A stretch of 32,767 bases of DNA from Oxalobacteraceae bacterium (GTDB taxonomy: Bacteria > Pseudomonadota > Gammaproteobacteria > Burkholderiales > Burkholderiaceae_D): the NCBI GenBank assembly GCA_027490465.1, contig JAIXXZ010000038.1:1-32767 (forward strand), in the 5' to 3' direction. This document shows positions 29,264 to 32,767 of the stretch, in pieces; within the stretch, counting starts at the first letter, position 1; each line of letters starts with the position of its first letter. Both the position numbers and the translations under genes were made by a program. The notes under the pieces are model-generated. The model was not told where the DNA came from. It did not search any database and saw only the letters and a list, made by a program, of their open reading frames with translations.

Positions 29264-30307
29264 ATGTCCACAAAGCCCCCGGTTTCTCTCTCTTATCGTG
29301 ATGCAGGCGTTGATATCGATGCCGGCGATGCATTGATCGAAGCGATCAAACCATTTGCCAAGCGCACGATGCGGGATGGTGTCCTTGCTGGTATCGGTGG
29401 TTTTGGTGCGTTATTTGAAGTCAGTAAAAAATACCGTGAACCTGTACTCGTTTCCGGGACCGATGGTGTTGGTACCAAACTCAAACTCGCTTTCCATCTG
29501 AATCGGCACGATACAGTCGGTATCGATCTGGTCGCCATGAGCGTCAATGACATTTTGGTGCAGGGTGCTGAACCGCTGTTTTTCCTTGACTACTTTGCCT
29601 GCGGGCGCTTGGATGTTGCGACCGCCACCGACGTTATCAAAGGTATCGCGGCAGGTTGCGAGCAGGCTGGCTGTGCATTGATAGGTGGTGAGACTGCGGA
29701 GATGCCCAGCATGTATCCCGACGGCGAATACGATCTTGCCGGTTTTGCTGTGGGTGCAGTGGAAAAATCCCGGATTATCGACGGTAAAAAAATCAGCCCC
29801 GGTGATGTCGTGCTCGGTCTGGCGTCGTCAGGCGCGCATTCGAATGGCTACTCGCTCGTTCGCAAAATTCTTGATGTGGCCAGGCCTGATTTGAATGCAG
29901 ACTTTCATGGTCGGCCGCTGTCGGATGTGCTGATTGCGCCAACCCGCATCTATGTAAAGCCTCTACTGGCACTGATGGAAAAAATCGATATTCACGGCCT
30001 GGTTCATATCACCGGCGGCGGCCTGGTTGAAAACATCCCTCGCGTATTGCAGCCCGATCTCACTGCTGTACTACATCGTGATGCCTGGCAGATGCCACCT
30101 TTGTTTACATGGTTGCAGCAGCACGGTGGTGTCGAGGATGCTGAAATGCACCGGGTCTTCAATTGCGGTATTGGCATGACCGTGATTGTCGCAAAAGACA
30201 AGGCTGATGAAACTGCAGCGATGCTCAAGCAATCAGGCGAAACGGTGTTCCGTTTGGGAGAAATTCGTGAGCGCCATCAAGGCGAGCCGCAGACTATCGT
30301 CACGTAG
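29264..30307 (+). CDS. purM: Phosphoribosylformylglycinamidine cyclo-ligase
   Basis: AIR synthetase, step five of purine synthesis. The 347 residues begin [20 protein letters not shown]. They contain [76 protein letters not shown] and [14 protein letters not shown], all standard for PurM. ATG 29264 is preferred over an in-frame GTG six bases upstream. It is opposite the perM-hda cluster, an arrangement common in betaproteobacteria. Confidence 0.97.
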   Translation: MSTKPPVSLSYRDAGVDIDAGDALIEAIKPFAKRTMRDGVLAGIGGFGALFEVSKKYREPVLVSGTDGVGTKLKLAFHLNRHDTVGIDLVAMSVNDILVQGAEPLFFLDYFACGRLDVATATDVIKGIAAGCEQAGCALIGGETAEMPSMYPDGEYDLAGFAVGAVEKSRIIDGKKISPGDVVLGLASSGAHSNGYSLVRKILDVARPDLNADFHGRPLSDVLIAPTRIYVKPLLALMEKIDIHGLVHITGGGLVENIPRVLQPDLTAVLHRDAWQMPPLFTWLQQHGGVEDAEMHRVFNCGIGMTVIVAKDKADETAAMLKQSGETVFRLGEIRERHQGEPQTIVT

Positions 30308-30342
30308 TACTTGCCCAAAACAGCTCTGATACAGGGCTTCCA

Positions 30343-30477
30343 AGCAGGCACTGATGAAATAAAGCCGAAAAATTTTTCGGAAAAGGTAATCGCTATACGT
30401 CCTTGATTTCGCTTGGCCCCGCGTCGCACCGCTTCGCGGACTCGCCATAAAACGCAGCTTTGTTTAGCGCGCGCCTA
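30343..30477 (-). repeat. Dispersed ~130-bp intergenic repeat, copy 5
   Basis: Reverse orientation like copy 3. On the minus strand it runs TTAGGCGCGCGCTAAACAAA, GCTGCGTTTTATGGCGAGTC, a hairpin CCGCGAAGCGGTGCGACGCG, GAAATCAAGGACGTATAGCG, CCGAAAAATTTTTCGGC and TTTATTTCATCAGTGCCTG. Its left end overlaps the stop codon (30475-30477) of the hypothetical gene and it fills the gap to purM. Confidence 0.87.
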
Positions 30478-31023
30478 ACAATCATCATAAGGGCTTGTGC
30501 GACCGTTCAAATGAACCTGCACCAGTCGGCCATTTCGCATATTAAAGAAAAACCGAAAATCGTCGCGATCTCCATCGCTGCCATCGCAGTACATGATGTA
30601 GTTGTCTTCGTTCAGGCTTCGTTTTGGTTCTCCCAGATAGCCGTTCGAAGGTACTGATCGACGAGTCACTTGCGGCACCGGAATCCTGAATCTCAATGTG
30701 CCATCGGGTTTGAGCACGATCCAGTACCGCCCGCCCGTTGTGACATACACCAGCCCCGATCTGTCAGGAATCGGGGCCGGGCAGTGACGATTCTCCAAAT
30801 CCTCGCCCTGAAATGTCCAGCGTGTCGCCACTGGATAGCGCGTCTTTTCAGGCCCTATCTTTTGCGAAATCCATTTCATGATGTCGCGCGTCGGTTCATA
30901 AAAAGGCGTCACCGAGCCATCATTCCAGATCCGCTTTGGATTTCTGACCTGATCACGCGCCTTCAATTTTCGTTTTTGAGGAGGTTGTTCGTCGCCCTTC
31001 ATTGTGTCCTCATCAGCGCTCAT
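30475..31023 (-). CDS. Hypothetical protein, 182 residues, in toxin-region context
   Basis: The family is not recognised. The first 35 residues are charged and probably disordered (PPQKRKLKARDQVRNPKRIW). The rest looks like a compact beta-rich domain with many aromatic residues: GLVYVTTGGRYWIVLKPDGT, LRFRIPVPQV, then NYIMYCDGSDGDRDDFRFFF and RNGRLVQVHLNGRTSPYDDC at the end. There is no signal peptide or membrane helix. ATG 31023 lacks a clear ribosome-binding site. It is the last gene downstream of the cdiA-type toxin, its immunity gene and a decayed toxin fragment, so it could be an orphan immunity or cargo protein; that is inference from position only. Confidence 0.6.
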   Translation of the reverse strand: MSADEDTMKGDEQPPQKRKLKARDQVRNPKRIWNDGSVTPFYEPTRDIMKWISQKIGPEKTRYPVATRWTFQGEDLENRHCPAPIPDRSGLVYVTTGGRYWIVLKPDGTLRFRIPVPQVTRRSVPSNGYLGEPKRSLNEDNYIMYCDGSDGDRDDFRFFFNMRNGRLVQVHLNGRTSPYDDC

Positions 31024-31428
31024 AGAACATCACAGGTCAGTATGGTGTTGAAGAAAATGGATGACAAGGAATGCAGGTAAAAACCAAACATGCATCATCG
31101 TCACTTCACGGTATTGCTGTCAGCTATCGGATGATGATTCAAAATTCATGCATCACGATGAAAGACAGCGCTAGGGATTGTCTTGCATTCGATGAGGATT
31201 GCAAGCGTTGATCTTGGTTGATATCAAAGATGCTTTGCACTTCGTTTATTCAAATTCGATGGATGTCGCTAAATTTGTACGCTGCTCAAAAGCATGATTG
31301 ATATACAGCATGATTGTTGGCTCAAACGGTGATGAATTGCGCATTGTGATGAGTGATTGAGGTCGATGTGAGTCATGTATTTCCATGCTTGTCTCGCTTG
31401 GGGGAAGGAGGGAAATTCATGTACTTTT
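31024..31428. other. Gene-free AT-rich stretch in the toxin region
   Basis: About 400 bases between the hypothetical gene and the decayed toxin fragment hold no convincing open frame, terminator or repeat. The composition is AT-rich compared with the core genes. It is probably decayed module sequence or the leader of the hypothetical gene. Confidence 0.4.
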
Positions 31429-31740
31429 TTAATGGGGTGGGCTTGGCAAACTATTTTCGAAGAGCGAATCCCGCGGCCTTGTCGTCAGCTTCTGGATAGA
31501 TATCGTCAGCCCCTTTGCAACGACTTTGATCGTTCCGAGTCCGCCGCGGCCGATGGGTGGGTTGGCAAACTGTTCGCCCAACATGCATCCCACCGTTTTG
31601 CCATCGCCTTTCTCGTGTCTAGTGGCGAGTTCTTCGGTTTGCTCTGGCGTGAGCCGTTACAGAAGGTAAATCAGCTTATCTGGATTTCTGAACTACTTGA
31701 GACTGGCTTTTGCGCTCTCGGTAAATCGCCCCTGTAAATT
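31429..31740 (-). pseudogene. Decayed CdiA/FHA-type pretoxin fragment (orphan toxin junction)
   Basis: Read on the minus strand the frame gives QGRFTESAKASLK, a TAG, FRNPDKLIYLL, a TAA, then RLTPEQTEELATRHEKGDG, KTVGCMLGEQFANPPIGRG and GLGTIKVVAKGLT. About 25 unrelated residues and a stop follow. GLGTIKVVAKGL parallels GFGTIKVIGKGV at the edge of the intact toxin gene, so this is a second copy of the region just before a toxin domain. Two in-frame stops and a short tail show it is not functional as it stands. Such orphan fragments are known downstream of cdiA-type genes and serve as donors for toxin exchange. Confidence 0.72.
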
Positions 31741-31781
31741 TATGGGTGAAGTACGTTGCTTTCTTACATCTGAGAAATCAG

Positions 31782-32300
31782 TTAATCATGCTTAAGGTCG
31801 AGAGATTCTTCTCTTTCGATCATTATTGGAGGGAAGAGAGCAATTTGTGCCATGTCGGATTCGGGTAGTTCGACAATCAACTCAGTATCAAGCGACTCTG
31901 GCATCGCGAAGAAATCTCGAGCGGCTTCCACCGCTATTTTGTAGTGCGAAAGCGGGCAGGACCAGAGAGGCCAGTGAGGGCAAACGCCGAAGATTGCGTG
32001 TTCAAAAACAACTGATTTTCTACTAATGTAGTGTGTGAATCCTCCAGAATCAAAAACATAACTATCTATGTCTCTACATTCTATGAGTTCAATTTTTTTT
32101 ATTAAAGTATCTAAATCATTAAAATAGTTTTCATAGAAATCAGAGTCCAACGAAGACAGTAAATACTGACTATAAGAATTTCTGACTTGATTAGGTGTGT
32201 CGATCATCTCAAAAGCACGTCGAATTTTTCTTTGGGTAGATCCATTACTTTCGACATACTGCGACATATCCCAATAAGAAAATCTTAGTTTCATATTCAT
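31782..32300 (-). CDS. Probable immunity protein for the EndoU toxin (CdiI-like)
   Basis: The 172 residues lack a signal peptide and membrane helix, are acidic, and match no family I can name. Recognisable features are only compositional: many Tyr/Phe/Asp (YLLSSLDSDFYENYFNDLDT), a Cys/Trp-rich patch GVCPHWPLWSCPLSHYK and an acidic C-terminus. Its ATG overlaps the toxin stop in ATGA (32297-32300), so translation is coupled to the toxin, the usual layout for toxin-immunity pairs. The DNA is distinctly AT-rich relative to the housekeeping genes, pointing to horizontal acquisition. The immunity role is inferred from position. Confidence 0.72.
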   Translation of the reverse strand: MNMKLRFSYWDMSQYVESNGSTQRKIRRAFEMIDTPNQVRNSYSQYLLSSLDSDFYENYFNDLDTLIKKIELIECRDIDSYVFDSGGFTHYISRKSVVFEHAIFGVCPHWPLWSCPLSHYKIAVEAARDFFAMPESLDTELIVELPESDMAQIALFPPIMIEREESLDLKHD

Positions 32301-32767
32301 TTTCCATTCTTATAAACGGGGAAGGCAGTTATTTTGGGCTCTTTATATCCTTCGATGCTAACCCCGCTTTTGCTGACGCCCTCCCATTTTTTGGAATTGG
32401 GGTGTGCTTTCTGATTCCTCCATGCTGAATCAATCTCATCAATAATTTTTTCCCGACTCCAGTCCTGCGGAAACATTGTATTTTTCCTATTCCTATCTTC
32501 TTTTACTACCCATGTGCCGTTTGGCTGTCTTATTTCAACAGTCGCCACATACACCCCATTCACATCCGGCGGCGAAACCACCTCCACAATTCTGACATCG
32601 CCATTGAGCAAAGTGTGCCCGCCGGTTACCTTTCTTGATCTGGCGTTGAAGTCACCACCAATCACATGTTCGATGAATTCCGGATGTGTTGGTGTTTTTC
32701 CCGCTAGCTTGCCAGCATCGCTGGCGGCGTCAACTCCCTTGCCAATAACTTTGATGGTGCCGAACCC
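32297..32767 (-). CDS. C-terminus of CdiA/FHA-like polymorphic toxin with EndoU nuclease domain (cut by window edge)
   Basis: The last 156 residues of a larger protein are visible and the frame stays open to the right edge. It begins with the pretoxin-like GFGTIKVIGKGVDAASDAGK. The bacterial EndoU domain follows: EHVIGGDFNA (H34), KVTGGHTLLNGDVRIVEVV (H51), NGVYVATVEIRQPNG, WVVKEDRNRKNTMFPQDWS (K89, T97) and KIIDEIDSAW. Two histidines, a lysine and a Ser/Thr form the expected RNA-cleaving site. The likely activity is RNA cleavage, reported as tRNA for several such domains, after delivery into neighbouring cells. Apparent short starts within the domain (GTG 32665) are artefacts of the cut. The delivery half and its class cannot be seen. 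Confidence 0.88.
   Translation of the reverse strand, partial: GFGTIKVIGKGVDAASDAGKLAGKTPTHPEFIEHVIGGDFNARSRKVTGGHTLLNGDVRIVEVVSPPDVNGVYVATVEIRQPNGTWVVKEDRNRKNTMFPQDWSREKIIDEIDSAWRNQKAHPNSKKWEGVSKSGVSIEGYKEPKITAFPVYKNGK

Noticed and set aside
31375..31737. Plus-strand open frame of 120 codons in the toxin region
   Set aside because: It is antisense to the decayed pretoxin fragment, which has recognisable CdiA-type sequence on the minus strand.

Overview
This window is a chromosomal segment from a Gram-negative bacterium, most likely a betaproteobacterium of the order Burkholderiales and plausibly close to Oxalobacteraceae. The basis is gene order (leuS, exbD-exbB-tonB, dapB, bamE, fur, hrcA, nadK, recN, hemH, grpE-dnaK-dnaJ, and perM-hda-pcnB-folK-dgk-panB opposite purM) and protein character. 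No species is assigned. Nearly all genes are intact and closely packed. I found no tRNA, rRNA, CRISPR array or complete insertion sequence.

Left part (1-10 kb): leuS (minus, lacking only a few C-terminal codons at the window edge) is followed by a minus-strand run that is read bamE, dapB, tonB, exbB, exbD. It is divergent from fur, so envelope assembly, lysine/peptidoglycan precursor synthesis and TonB energisation for iron uptake sit beside the iron regulator. HrcA, a HAD hydrolase and NAD kinase follow.

Middle (10-17 kb): recN and hemH, then the grpE-dnaK-dnaJ chaperone operon, preceded by a clear sigma-32 promoter. Good intrinsic terminators follow hemH, dnaK and dnaJ.

Accessory centre (17.2-23.2 kb): a diffusible-signal-factor (DSF) quorum-sensing locus. 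It holds an RpfC-type hybrid sensor kinase, a haem-oxygenase-fold probable di-iron enzyme directly behind it, and a convergent RpfF-type DSF synthase. A beta-carbonic anhydrase lies beyond. The rpfG regulator normally found with rpfC is absent. The di-iron-type protein is the best candidate for something undescribed: its fold family includes enzymes acting on medium-chain fatty acids, which is what DSF is.

Right part (23.3-30.3 kb): a seven-gene overlapping minus-strand cluster read perM, hda, HAD phosphatase, pcnB, folK, dgk, panB, with purM divergent. The right edge (30.4-32.8 kb) is a polymorphic-toxin region: the C-terminus of a CdiA/FHA-like protein ending in an EndoU nuclease, an overlapping AT-rich probable immunity gene, a decayed second copy of the toxin junction and an orphan hypothetical gene.

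A family of about 130-bp intergenic repeats, five full copies and one half copy in both orientations, punctuates the whole window. It lies at gene borders: the leuS promoter, the tonB stop, upstream of hemH, downstream of the DSF operon and between purM and the toxin region. It looks like a miniature, non-coding mobile repeat.
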